A stretch of 7,083 bases of DNA from Anaerolineae bacterium (GTDB lineage Bacteria; Chloroflexota; Anaerolineae; Promineifilales; Promineifilaceae). The stretch lies in the NCBI GenBank assembly GCA_028284105.1, contig JANQSK010000122.1, forward strand, positions 1 through 7,083, written 5' to 3'. Of this stretch, positions 1-5,991 are shown one piece after another; positions within the stretch are counted from its first letter, which is position 1, and each line of letters starts with the position of its first letter. The notes below the pieces were generated by a model, which saw only the letters and a program-made list of their open reading frames with translations, was not told the DNA's origin and searched no databases. Made by a program: the position numbers and the translations under genes.

Positions 1-1809
1 ATCAAAGGGCCGGCGCTCATCGTCGAATCCCAGACAACTACGCTGCTCCCCCCTGATTTTGAGGCCGTGGTGGATCGTGCGGGCAATTTGTTGCTGACAC
101 ACTTGGTTGAAGAAGATGTCTTATCTTCAAAAGGTGGGAATTCCCAAAATGATTTAAATGCCCAATCCCACCAGGCAATCGATCTGCAAATCATGTGGAA
201 TCGACTATTGGCCCTTGTGGAAGAACAGGGACAGGTATTGATTCGTACCGCGTTTAGCCCCATTGTGCGTGAATGTGGTGATATCTCAGCCGGTATTTTT
301 GATTTGCAAGGGCGCATGTTGGCACAAGCGGTGACTGGAACACCGGGCCACATCAATACGATGGCGGAAGCTGTCAAAACGATGATTGGTATTTTCCCGG
401 TCGCTGAGATGCAGGAAGGAGATGTCTATATGACCAATGATCCGTGGATAGGCTCTGGGCATCTTAATGATTTTCTGCTTGTCCAACCTGTGTTTAAAGA
501 GGGGCGAGTCATTGGCTATACCTCTTGCACCTCCCATTTGATTGACTTAGGTGGACGTGGCATGGGGCCAGAAGGGACCGATATTTATGACGAAGGGCTT
601 TATATTCCGCCTTGCAAATTAGTAGATCGTGGGCAAATCAATACGGTAGTGATCGACATCATTAAAGCGAACTCACGTGAACCTATTCAAAATGAGGGAG
701 ACACCTATGCGCTTATTGCCTGTTGTGAGGTGGGGTCAACTCGCTTGTTGGAGATGATGCGTGATTTCCACATTGATGCCCTTGATGAACTGTCCGATTA
801 CATTATTGAGACATCCTATAACGGCACTGTGGAAACGATTCGAGGGATTCAAAACGGCCGTTATTCTCAGACGCTGATGGTCGATGGGTACGATTTTGAA
901 ATTAAAGTGGAAGCAGAGCTTACTATTTCTGATGATCAGTTTGTGCTTGACTTCACGGGGAGTTCCCCTTGTTCAAAATACGGCATCAACGTGCCGCTTA
1001 ACTACGCCACAGCTTACGCTGTCTTTGGTATTCGATGTTTGGTTGATCCTGATATTCCCAATAATGCGGGGTCATTAGCCCCATTTATTGTGACCGCTCC
1101 CGAAGGATGTATTCTCAATGCGTTGCATCCTGCACCTGTAGCGATGCGACACACGATTGGGCAGTTGATGCCGGATGTGGTCTTTGGGTGCTTAAACCAA
1201 GCGATGCCAGGACAGGTGCCTGCTGAGGGGGCTTCCTGTATGTACGATTTGCCAATGCGCAATGTGGTGGTGCTAGATCATTCAGAAAATGTGACCCATT
1301 TTGCAACGGAGCTTACGCACAATGGGGGGACTGGGGCCCGACCAACCAAAGATGGTCTGTCCGCAACTGCTTATCCAAGCGGCGTCTGGGGCTCGCAGGT
1401 GGAAATCACAGAGACAACGACACCGCTCATTATCTATCGGCGTGAACTGCGCCCTGATTCGGGTGGGGCCGGAGAATTCCGCGGCGGATTAGGCCAGGTA
1501 TTAGAGATTGAGTCTTTGGAGAAACGGCCGTTTATGCTTTTCCTCTCCGTTGAGCGCATGACGTATCCTGCACGTGGCTTTGCGGGCGGACATTCTGGTG
1601 CGCCGGGCCACATTGCTTATGAGACAGGGAAGGTGATTCCGGGTAAAGGGGAATTTGAAATTCCTGCAGGGGTTCGGTTGATCTTCCAAACGCCTGGCGG
1701 CGGTGGGTATGGGGATCCTAAAGCACGTGATCGAGAGGCAATCAAATCGGATTTGCGTAGAGGGTTGATTTCTGACCACGTGGCGCGTGATGTGTATGGA
1801 TACGGGTAA
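1..1809 (+). CDS. Fused HyuA-HyuB protein (hydantoinase/5-oxoprolinase family), C-terminal part; 5' end outside window
   Basis: The frame is open from base 1 to the TAA at 1807-1809 (602 residues visible). Residues 1-35 match the C-terminal end of HyuA-type subunits (GPALIVESQTTTLLPPDF, then VVDRAGNLLL). A polar linker of about 23 residues follows, then a complete HyuB domain of about 544 residues beginning AIDLQIMWNRL near base 175. HyuB hallmarks are IRTAFSPIVRE (81-91), TNDPWIGSGHLND (145-157), TSHLIDLGG (177-185), SGGAGEFRGGLG and the closing PGGGGYGDP. His154, Asp157 and His179 have the spacing of the metal ligands in the homologous acetone carboxylase alpha subunit, as I recall it. The family hydrolyses, with ATP, cyclic amides such as N-methylhydantoins or 5-oxoproline, in the cytoplasm; the substrate here cannot be read from sequence. 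HyuA and HyuB are often separate genes, whereas here one chain carries both, as in eukaryotic 5-oxoprolinase. The HyuB half resembles N-methylhydantoinase B more than oxoprolinase. Confidence 0.9.
   Translation: MKGPALIVESQTTTLLPPDFEAVVDRAGNLLLTHLVEEDVLSSKGGNSQNDLNAQSHQAIDLQIMWNRLLALVEEQGQVLIRTAFSPIVRECGDISAGIFDLQGRMLAQAVTGTPGHINTMAEAVKTMIGIFPVAEMQEGDVYMTNDPWIGSGHLNDFLLVQPVFKEGRVIGYTSCTSHLIDLGGRGMGPEGTDIYDEGLYIPPCKLVDRGQINTVVIDIIKANSREPIQNEGDTYALIACCEVGSTRLLEMMRDFHIDALDELSDYIIETSYNGTVETIRGIQNGRYSQTLMVDGYDFEIKVEAELTISDDQFVLDFTGSSPCSKYGINVPLNYATAYAVFGIRCLVDPDIPNNAGSLAPFIVTAPEGCILNALHPAPVAMRHTIGQLMPDVVFGCLNQAMPGQVPAEGASCMYDLPMRNVVVLDHSENVTHFATELTHNGGTGARPTKDGLSATAYPSGVWGSQVEITETTTPLIIYRRELRPDSGGAGEFRGGLGQVLEIESLEKRPFMLFLSVERMTYPARGFAGGHSGAPGHIAYETGKVIPGKGEFEIPAGVRLIFQTPGGGGYGDPKARDREAIKSDLRRGLISDHVARDVYGYG
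854..861. repeat. Iterated palindrome ACGGCCGT, copy 1
   Basis: Core of AACGGCCGTT (853-862), inside the HyuB coding region. Here it is read as the codons AAC GGC CGT (Asn-Gly-Arg). Confidence 0.75.
1524..1531. repeat. Iterated palindrome ACGGCCGT, copy 2
   Basis: Core of the 12-base perfect palindrome AAACGGCCGTTT (1522-1533), inside the HyuB coding region. It is read in a different phase from copy 1, as AAA CGG CCG TTT (Lys-Arg-Pro-Phe). Confidence 0.75.
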
Positions 1810-1931
1810 TAATGAGCCTAATCGTGAAATATTTCGCAACTTAAACAAGATGATTTGCGTAAATTAAGTAGCAAAGATTTTTTGAAAAATCAGCAAAAGC
1901 GACATTTTTTATTTAATAAAACACTCTGACC

Positions 1932-1997
1932 TGTCATGCCCATCTTTATGGGCATCCATCTATTTGCATATGGATTACTGCCTTCGCGGTAATGACA
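1932..1997. repeat. REP-type hairpin doublet (BIME-like) between genes
   Basis: Two 28-base units lie head to head around a 10-base spacer, exactly symmetrical about 1964.5. Each unit, read inward from its outer end, begins TGTCAT and ends ATCCAT. The left hairpin is ATGCCCAT-CTTT-ATGGGCAT (1936-1955, perfect 8-bp stem). The right hairpin is ATTACTGC-CTTC-GCGGTAAT (1974-1993, 8-bp stem with one G-U pair). Read on the minus strand the right unit contains TACCGC-GAAG-GCAGTA, close to the common extragenic motif with a CCCGCGAAGGCGGG core. The flanks are shared while the stem cores differ, which suggests the fold and ends are what is conserved. Such elements are normally non-autonomous, intergenic and moved by RAYT transposases; none is in this window. 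It may also end transcription from the hyu gene. Confidence 0.8.
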
Positions 1998-2011
1998 ATT
2001 CTTAGGCTACT

Positions 2012-2031
2012 AAACTGCATGCAAGCAGTTT
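2012..2031 (+). promoter_or_regulatory. Inverted repeat immediately before the ribosome binding site of the membrane protein gene
   Basis: AAACTGC (2012-2018), six bases ATGCAA, then GCAGTTT (2025-2031): perfect 7-bp arms. The repeat ends three bases before the GAGGA Shine-Dalgarno (2035-2039) of the gene starting at 2045. As DNA it could be a repressor operator; as RNA it would fold into a hairpin next to the ribosome site. Which of these applies, if either, cannot be told from sequence. Confidence 0.4.
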
Positions 2032-2044
2032 CACGAGGATAAAC

Positions 2045-2413
2045 ATGCGACTAATTATTCGATTATTTATTAATGCAGCTGCACTGTGGGCTGCTGCCCA
2101 ATTTGTGGATGGGGTTTCCTTAGAAGGGAGCTTAGTCACGATACTTTTTGTAGCGCTTATCTTTGGGATTGTTAATGCGATCGTTCGACCCATTCTCACC
2201 ATCTTTTCGATTCCATTTATTGTGGTTTCGCTTGGGTTATTCATTTTTGTGATCAATGCGGCCATGCTCATGCTAACGGATGCATTAAGTGGGGCATTGC
2301 TTGTTGATGGGTTTGGCTCCGCCCTCTGGGGTAGCCTCGTGATTAGTATTGTGAGTTGGTTCCTTGGCGTCTTCCTGAAGGATGATGACGACAAGAAGAA
2401 AAGCGATTCGTAA
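2045..2413 (+). CDS. YvlD/DUF360-like membrane protein ('phage holin 4_2' family)
   Basis: This is a 122-residue integral membrane protein with four hydrophobic segments, roughly residues 4-20, 27-47, 52-76 and 91-111, and a hydrophilic tail of Asp then Lys residues (DDDDKKK). The stretch NAIVRPILTIFSIPF (44-58) followed by SLGLFIFVINA (62-72) is the signature of this small family, named after a superficial likeness to holins and found on many bacterial chromosomes. Its molecular function is unknown; in Bacillus, YvlD belongs to a cell-envelope stress locus. The start is well supported: GAGGA at 2035-2039 lies five bases before the ATG. It is transcribed alone, after a REP element and an inverted repeat, and converges on the reductase gene with only 35 bases between stops. 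No lysis or phage genes are nearby, so a lytic holin role is unlikely. Confidence 0.88.
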   Translation: MRLIIRLFINAAALWAAAQFVDGVSLEGSLVTILFVALIFGIVNAIVRPILTIFSIPFIVVSLGLFIFVINAAMLMLTDALSGALLVDGFGSALWGSLVISIVSWFLGVFLKDDDDKKKSDS

Positions 2414-2448
2414 CGAATTTAATGAATTAAAGCTCGATGGAGGTTGTC

Positions 2449-3384
2449 TTAATATCCAGCTTCTTTGTTGACGAGATTAATCAACGGCCGTTTTTCCACC
2501 AATCGATAGTAATTTTCCGCAATCACCTTAAACGCCCCCGTCTGATGCCATCCTGAAACATGGGGCGTGACGGTGATTTGTGGATGTGTCCAAAAGGAGT
2601 GCTCTGCAGGCAAAGGCTCTGTTTTGAACACATCAAGGACGGCGCGAGATAAACGGCCGTTGTCCAAGGCATTAATCAACGCCTGCTCATCAATCAAATT
2701 TCCCCGACCCACATTGATGAGCATACTTCCTTCCTTCATCATTTCAAACGTTTGCGCATTAAAAAGATCGTTCGTTTGTGGCGTGGCAGATAACACAGAG
2801 GCCACATAATCACACTCGGCTAAAAGCGGTAAAAGCGCATCTTGCCCATGTCGGCACTCCACACCTTCAATTTGTTTTGGCGAACGGCTCCACCCAAGTA
2901 CCCGAAAACCAAGTGCAGCAAAAGTGCGTGCTGTCCGTCCTCCAATATGGCCTAATCCCAATACCCCCACTGTCGTTTCAGGCGTTTTTCGCGGTGCTCG
3001 GGGCGCCCAAATTTTGTTGGCTTCATTAGGCTCATGAAAGGGCATATTCCGCTGTTCTCTCAGCGCATAGGCAACGCAATATTCAGCGATTTCTTGAGCT
3101 GGTGCATCCGGTTTGAGGCGAGTCACCTGCACATGTGCGGGTAAATCAGGATCCCCAACGATCGCTTCGACACCGGCTCCGAGCTTTTGAACGAGCTGCA
3201 AGTTTGGTAGCGTTTTGGCAAGGCCACTTGGCAAACGTACACACGCCAACATGACAATACCATCCCGATTGCCGAACTGGGGGGCATGCCGTATTTCAAC
3301 ATCTGGCATCATCGGCTGGAGCTCTTCTTTAAGCTGTTCGTTTGTCATCCATTCAGGGATATTTGTTTCAATTAATAATGTCAT
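2449..3384 (-). CDS. ghrA: Glyoxylate/hydroxypyruvate reductase A (D-2-hydroxyacid dehydrogenase)
   Basis: At 311 residues it is close to the 312 of E. coli GhrA. It reduces glyoxylate to glycolate and hydroxypyruvate to glycerate using NAD(P)H in the cytoplasm. The N-terminal part of the catalytic domain contains KLGAGVEAI (67-75). A Rossmann domain follows with the dinucleotide motif GLGHIG (143-148) and WSRS (165-168); an arginine after the second beta strand is usual in NADPH-preferring members. The family catalytic triad is visible as Arg227 (NVGRG), Glu256 (DVFKTEP) and His275 (TPHVSGW). The ATG at 3384 has a GGAAGG 14 bases upstream, a rather distant ribosome site. The gene lies 69 bases downstream of the 132-residue gene on the same strand, so it could be last in that transcript or have its own promoter. 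Two copies of the ACGGCCGT palindrome lie in its 3' half, encoding NGR (242-244) and KRP (298-300). Confidence 0.92.
   Translation of the reverse strand: MTLLIETNIPEWMTNEQLKEELQPMMPDVEIRHAPQFGNRDGIVMLACVRLPSGLAKTLPNLQLVQKLGAGVEAIVGDPDLPAHVQVTRLKPDAPAQEIAEYCVAYALREQRNMPFHEPNEANKIWAPRAPRKTPETTVGVLGLGHIGGRTARTFAALGFRVLGWSRSPKQIEGVECRHGQDALLPLLAECDYVASVLSATPQTNDLFNAQTFEMMKEGSMLINVGRGNLIDEQALINALDNGRLSRAVLDVFKTEPLPAEHSFWTHPQITVTPHVSGWHQTGAFKVIAENYYRLVEKRPLINLVNKEAGY
2484..2491. repeat. Iterated palindrome ACGGCCGT, copy 3
   Basis: Core of AACGGCCGTT (2483-2492) near the 3' end of the reductase gene. On the minus strand it is read as AAA CGG CCG TTG (Lys-Arg-Pro-Leu). Confidence 0.75.
2653..2660. 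repeat. Iterated palindrome ACGGCCGT, copy 4
   Basis: Core of AACGGCCGTT (2652-2661) in the reductase gene. On the minus strand it is read as AAC GGC CGT TTA (Asn-Gly-Arg-Leu), in a family position that tolerates variants such as SGK or NGR. It is 169 bases from copy 3. Confidence 0.75.
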
Positions 3385-3453
3385 ATTGTTTATTGATACC
3401 TTCCATTATCGTGCAAAGATGCATTTAACTGATTTGGAATATTTTTTGGAACC

Positions 3454-3852
3454 CTAGCGTAGTCTCCAAACGCCATCGCCCTCATTTATGAAGGGTGGGG
3501 GTGGCTCAAAAGGCCAATTTAATTTCTTTAGGAGCAGTTGTGCCTCAACCCGTAATGGTTCCCACTCTGGTCTCCCCATTGCTGATAAATTGCTATCCTG
3601 TGGAAATGCCGTATCTGGCAAGGCTTCTATCTTAGATGTGAGGCGTTTAATAGCATCAACTGTTTCTGCATCTAGCTCATGTTCAAACCACTGTTGATAG
3701 GCAGTAGAATAATACAAATAATCTTCGCACATCTCCACAGGGACATCTCCAGGTTCCAAAGCTCTAACCTGCTCATCTGGCTTGATTGCCAAAACTTGGA
3801 GCGCCATTCTAAATTGTTTTTCAATATTGTTCTTAATAGCAGTGTCATTCAT
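3454..3852 (-). CDS. Conserved-looking hypothetical protein, 132 residues
   Basis: I do not recognise the family. The protein is soluble and acidic, with no signal peptide or membrane segment. It begins with a probable helical stretch (residues 5-24) and has an aromatic patch DYLYYSTAYQQWF (44-56). After a helical middle region comes RPEWEPLRVEAQLLLKKLNWPFEPPPPF (94-121): a Trp/Arg-containing helix, then a run of four prolines, ending GDGVWRLR. This architecture reads as a real protein rather than a chance frame, and the overlapping opposite-strand frames lack such features. The ATG at 3852 has no clear Shine-Dalgarno upstream. It lies 62 bases after the kinase-like gene and 69 before the reductase gene on the same strand, so co-transcription is possible. 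The small acidic form would fit an immunity or accessory protein, but nothing shows that directly. Confidence 0.7.
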   Translation of the reverse strand: MNDTAIKNNIEKQFRMALQVLAIKPDEQVRALEPGDVPVEMCEDYLYYSTAYQQWFEHELDAETVDAIKRLTSKIEALPDTAFPQDSNLSAMGRPEWEPLRVEAQLLLKKLNWPFEPPPPFINEGDGVWRLR

Positions 3853-3914
3853 AATTTTTGTGTGTGTTCATAAGCTGATCTCAACTAAAAGAGATTATCA
3901 ATATTTGTTGATTT

Positions 3915-4412
3915 CTATTTGGCAAGTTTGAGAAGTGTCTCGACAACAGTTGAAAGAGGAGCAGTCGCGTCGATTGCAATGGCGTTCTTTGGCAAGAATG
4001 CTTTTGTGGCCTGTTGATATCGCGCAAATGATTCCCCTTCTTCTGCCGTTCCTCCCCATGCGTCTTTGGGTCGGGTTGCAAGACGTTGGTTTAGGGTCTC
4101 CAGATCAATCTCAAGAATAAACGCCTTATCGAATAGGTCAATAAATTGTTCTGAATTTCTTGATCCGCCAAAAAAGAATGTTGCTGGGTGGCTCTGATCA
4201 GTTGCTAAAACTCTAACTTTTTCAACATGCCAAATCCATGCCCGATTTTCATCACCTTGCCCAATCGTAGGCTTGCCCGTTTTTAGATCACCCCAATAGG
4301 CCAACTCTCTGTCACCATGGATGGCGTGATAGCCTTGCTTTAGTAGCTCATTGCAGACTGTGGTTTTTCCAGAGCAGGAAACGCCATCGATTAAGAAGTT
4401 ATTTCTACCCAT
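3915..4412 (-). CDS. Small P-loop kinase-like protein (AAA_33/nucleoside-kinase-like)
   Basis: This is a cytoplasmic protein of 165 residues. The Walker A loop is GVSCSGKTT at residues 10-18, right after the first beta strand, as in small nucleotide, nucleoside and shikimate-type kinases. HGDRELAYWGD (32-42) follows at the place where such kinases bind the phosphate acceptor. FFFGGSRN (79-86) is a second strand and turn, and LNQRLATRP (107-115) resembles the arginine-bearing lid. The end, KNAIAIDATAPLSTVVETLL, is the usual closing strand and helix. Proteins of this type are usually annotated as AAA family ATPase or nucleoside kinase; the true substrate is unknown. The gene starts 22 bases after the TetR gene stop, consistent with co-transcription, although the ATG lacks an obvious Shine-Dalgarno. 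The 5' end is supported because the Walker motif sits at the normal distance from it. Confidence 0.82.
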   Translation of the reverse strand: MGRNNFLIDGVSCSGKTTVCNELLKQGYHAIHGDRELAYWGDLKTGKPTIGQGDENRAWIWHVEKVRVLATDQSHPATFFFGGSRNSEQFIDLFDKAFILEIDLETLNQRLATRPKDAWGGTAEEGESFARYQQATKAFLPKNAIAIDATAPLSTVVETLLKLAK

Positions 4413-4434
4413 AGTTTATTTTAATCACACTTCA

Positions 4435-5013
4435 TCAAGAATCTAAACCCATAGATTGCATGACGCCAGGGGCCGTAATTTGGCTAAATCGATAAGCCAT
4501 CTCTTCAGTTGAATCTTGCATATCGCTATTGAGCCACCAGCGCAACGCGCCAACTAAAGCCCCGGAAAGTATATTTGACATGAGCTCAGGGGAAACTGTC
4601 ATAAACGGAGCGATATCGCGTAAGGGTTTATGTTTTTCAAAGGATTTTTGTGATAAATAATCTATAAATTGAAACAAAAAGATTGCAGAGTTGGCGCTAT
4701 TTAAAACATTTCCATAGAAAAGCTTAAACTCCTTTACATGTTTAAAAATTGGGTAACTCAATGGTTTTTTATCCATCAATAACGTATTGATGTTAAGCTC
4801 ATTGGTTTGCTCTTCAATCATTTCAAAATGTGTTTCAAGACTTTTCCATAGCAGTTGTTCTTTATTTTCATAATGTGCATAAAATGTTTTTCGAGCAATA
4901 TCTGCTCGAGATACTATATCCTCAATAGTCACTGCATCCCATGTTTTTTCCTTGATTATTTGAATCACAGCTTCAGTCAATGCGCGTTCTGTTCGACGGT
5001 AGCGTTTGTCCAT
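4435..5013 (-). CDS. TetR/AcrR family transcriptional regulator
   Basis: At 192 residues this is usual TetR length. The N-terminal DNA-binding domain is canonical: RYRRTERALTEAVIQII (4-20), then the helix-turn-helix VTIEDIVSRADIARKTFYAHYENKEQLL (28-55), including the TFYAHYxNKEQL recognition-helix signature. The C-terminal ligand and dimer domain is helical and includes LSGALVGALRWWL (about 148-160), common in this family. The frame extends upstream to an ATG at 5049, but the ATG at 5013 is preferred: AGAGGAA lies upstream (5025-5031), nothing purine-rich precedes 5049, and MDKRYRRTERAL is a typical TetR beginning. The gene is divergent from the SRPBCC gene at 5320, and the shared intergene holds two inverted repeats. 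The likely job is therefore ligand-controlled repression of itself and that neighbour; the ligand is unknown. The kinase-like gene lies 22 bases downstream. Confidence 0.9.
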   Translation of the reverse strand: MDKRYRRTERALTEAVIQIIKEKTWDAVTIEDIVSRADIARKTFYAHYENKEQLLWKSLETHFEMIEEQTNELNINTLLMDKKPLSYPIFKHVKEFKLFYGNVLNSANSAIFLFQFIDYLSQKSFEKHKPLRDIAPFMTVSPELMSNILSGALVGALRWWLNSDMQDSTEEMAYRFSQITAPGVMQSMGLDS

Positions 5014-5093
5014 ATCTGTTGAAATTCCTCTTTGCTTAAAGTTAAACATTCAACGAATCATTATTTTTGTGAATGGGTTTATGATGCCGTTTT

Positions 5094-5099
5094 ATTGTA
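5094..5099 (-). promoter_or_regulatory. Possible -10 box of the TetR gene
   Basis: On the minus strand this reads TACAAT, five of six matches to TATAAT. No good -35 lies 16-18 bases upstream. If it is real, the inverted repeat at 5103-5120 falls in the spacer, which would fit autoregulation, and transcription would start some 75 bases before the preferred start codon. Confidence 0.3.
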
Positions 5100-5102
5100 C
5101 AC

Positions 5103-5120
5103 GTGTTAGCTAAGTAACAC
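5103..5120. promoter_or_regulatory. Inverted repeat GTGTTA-N6-TAACAC, candidate TetR operator
   Basis: Perfect 6-bp arms separated by GCTAAG, 18 bases in all, a usual size for a TetR-family operator. It lies just upstream of the -35-like TTGACG at 5127 facing right and next to the TACAAT facing left. Its position suits control of the TetR gene at least. It overlaps an 8-base palindrome ACACGTGT (5099-5106). Confidence 0.45.
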
Positions 5121-5126
5121 TAGCCG

Positions 5127-5155
5127 TTGACGGAGGCTTTATTTTGCCCTAATTT
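5127..5155 (+). promoter_or_regulatory. Candidate sigma-70 promoter of the SRPBCC gene
   Basis: TTGACG (5127-5132, five of six to TTGACA), a 17-base spacer, then TAATTT (5150-5155, three of six to TATAAT). The -10 is weak. A candidate operator begins three bases further on, covering the expected start site. Transcription from here would give a leader of about 155 bases, so another promoter nearer the gene is possible. Confidence 0.35.
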
Positions 5156-5157
5156 TA

Positions 5158-5174
5158 TTCACAAGCATTGTGAA
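5158..5174. promoter_or_regulatory. Inverted repeat TTCACAA-GCA-TTGTGAA, candidate TetR operator
   Basis: Perfect 7-bp arms around three bases, 17 bases in all, placed directly after the -10-like box, where a bound repressor would block initiation. A second TTGTGAA half site lies at 5067-5073 near the TetR gene, with a degenerate partner ATCATTA (5057-5063) at the same spacing. That makes this sequence the better of the two operator candidates for dual control. Confidence 0.5.
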
Positions 5175-5319
5175 CTTGATGGACTGGTTCCAAAAATGGA
5201 GACACAAAATCTGATGCGCACTAATTAAATCGCGAATTTTACCATCCATTTAAAGCCCCTAATTTACAGTGATGAACAAAAAGATTAACTAAAAACATTA
5301 AAAAATAAGGATAAAGATC

Positions 5320-5763
5320 ATGAAAATTAAAATTCAAACAACTCTAAATTGTTCGCCAGATGCAGCTTGGCGAGAAGTCAAAAAAGTCTCATTATTACAA
5401 TATGTAGCTCGTCCATTAGTGGCATTTTCGCCTGTTTATCCAACAGCTTTTCCTGAATATTGGCCAGAACATGAAACGGTCATTGTTAACTTTAAAATTT
5501 TCAACCTCATTCCTTTTGGAAGGCATTCGCTGGATATGGAGAAAATTGATGATAAAGAACGGAAGCTCCAGACTAGAGAAAAAAGCCATGTTCTTAAAAA
5601 GTGGGATCATCTTATTCATATTACGTCAAAAGATGGGAAAACAGTTTATACGGATGAAGTGGAATTTGATGCTGGTATTTTGACCCCTGTGGTCTGGATA
5701 TTTGCTAATATCTTTTATCGTCATCGTCAACGAAGGTGGAATAAACTGGCTCCTTCACTTTAG
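5320..5763 (+). CDS. SRPBCC (START-like) family protein
   Basis: At 147 residues it is the size of a single helix-grip domain. The opening MKIKIQTTLNCSPDAAWREVKK (1-22) is the typical first strand followed by 'sPexaW' and a helix. Then come alternating strands and turns (TVIVNFKIFNLIPFGRHSL about 53-71, REKSHVLKKWDHLIHI 86-101, TVYTDEVEFD 108-117), and a long C-terminal helix (about 121-140) that closes the hydrophobic pocket. Such proteins bind small hydrophobic ligands or lipids, or act as cyclases and hydrolases; this one has no recognisable active site, so a ligand-binding role is the inference. There is no signal peptide. The start is well supported by AAGGA (5307-5311) eight bases before the ATG. 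It is divergent from a TetR gene and is the likely target of that regulator; a hairpin follows the stop codon. The coding sequence is visibly more AT-rich than the hyu gene. Confidence 0.82.
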   Translation: MKIKIQTTLNCSPDAAWREVKKVSLLQYVARPLVAFSPVYPTAFPEYWPEHETVIVNFKIFNLIPFGRHSLDMEKIDDKERKLQTREKSHVLKKWDHLIHITSKDGKTVYTDEVEFDAGILTPVVWIFANIFYRHRQRRWNKLAPSL

Positions 5764-5775
5764 TGGATAATAGCT

Positions 5776-5808
5776 AGAGTGGCATCTCATTTATTGAAGT
5801 GCCACTCT
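5776..5808 (+). terminator. Hairpin terminator after the SRPBCC gene
   Basis: AGAGTGGCA (5776-5784) and TGCCACTCT (5800-5808) form a perfect 9-bp stem with a 15-base loop, 13 bases after the stop codon. The T tract after it is poor (TGATTTGT), so termination may be partial. The hairpin also faces the end of the minus-strand hydrolase transcript. Confidence 0.5.
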
Positions 5809-5925
5809 TGATTTGTCAGAATCATTTTTAGAAAAAAGATTCAAACTTTTATCCACTTCAATTGGTGTGGATCGTCTGAGTAGGTTTGAGAATTTGTAAA
5901 GAAAATGATGGGCTTATTTTGAGTT

Positions 5926-5933
5926 ACGGCCGT
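5926..5933. repeat. Iterated palindrome ACGGCCGT, copy 5
   Basis: Intergenic, in the context TACGGCCGTTA, 59 bases from the stop codon of the alpha/beta hydrolase gene. It is the only copy whose left neighbour is T rather than A. Confidence 0.7.
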
Positions 5934-5991
5934 TAATTTAAAAATTGTCCTGAAGAATAATATTCTCAGCGAACCCCTTGCAAATCAGATG

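Noticed and set aside
67..1809. A separate hyuB gene starting at the GTG at 67
   Set aside because: The frame is open to base 1 and bases 1-105 encode a recognisable HyuA C-terminal end, so the GTG is internal to a fused gene.
1876..1891. Hairpin GATTTTT-TG-AAAAATC after the hyu gene as terminator
   Set aside because: The stem is nearly all A-T with a two-base loop, so it would be too weak; the REP doublet downstream is the better candidate.
2002..2394. A 130-residue antisense frame over the membrane protein gene
   Set aside because: Low-complexity Ser/Asn/Thr composition, no ribosome site and no family features. The plus strand has a good Shine-Dalgarno and a recognised family.
2045..2413. 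Prophage remnant suggested by the 'phage holin' family name
   Set aside because: The family is widespread on bacterial chromosomes, and no endolysin, integrase or structural gene lies nearby.
2406..2431. Small inverted repeats ATTCGT-A-ACGAAT and TTTAAT-GA-ATTAAA between the convergent stops
   Set aside because: Short and AT-rich with one- and two-base loops. They may help bidirectional termination but cannot be told from chance.
5954..5966. Inverted repeat AGAATA-A-TATTCT after the hydrolase gene
   Set aside because: AT-rich, with a one-base centre and no T tract on the minus strand; too weak to call a terminator.
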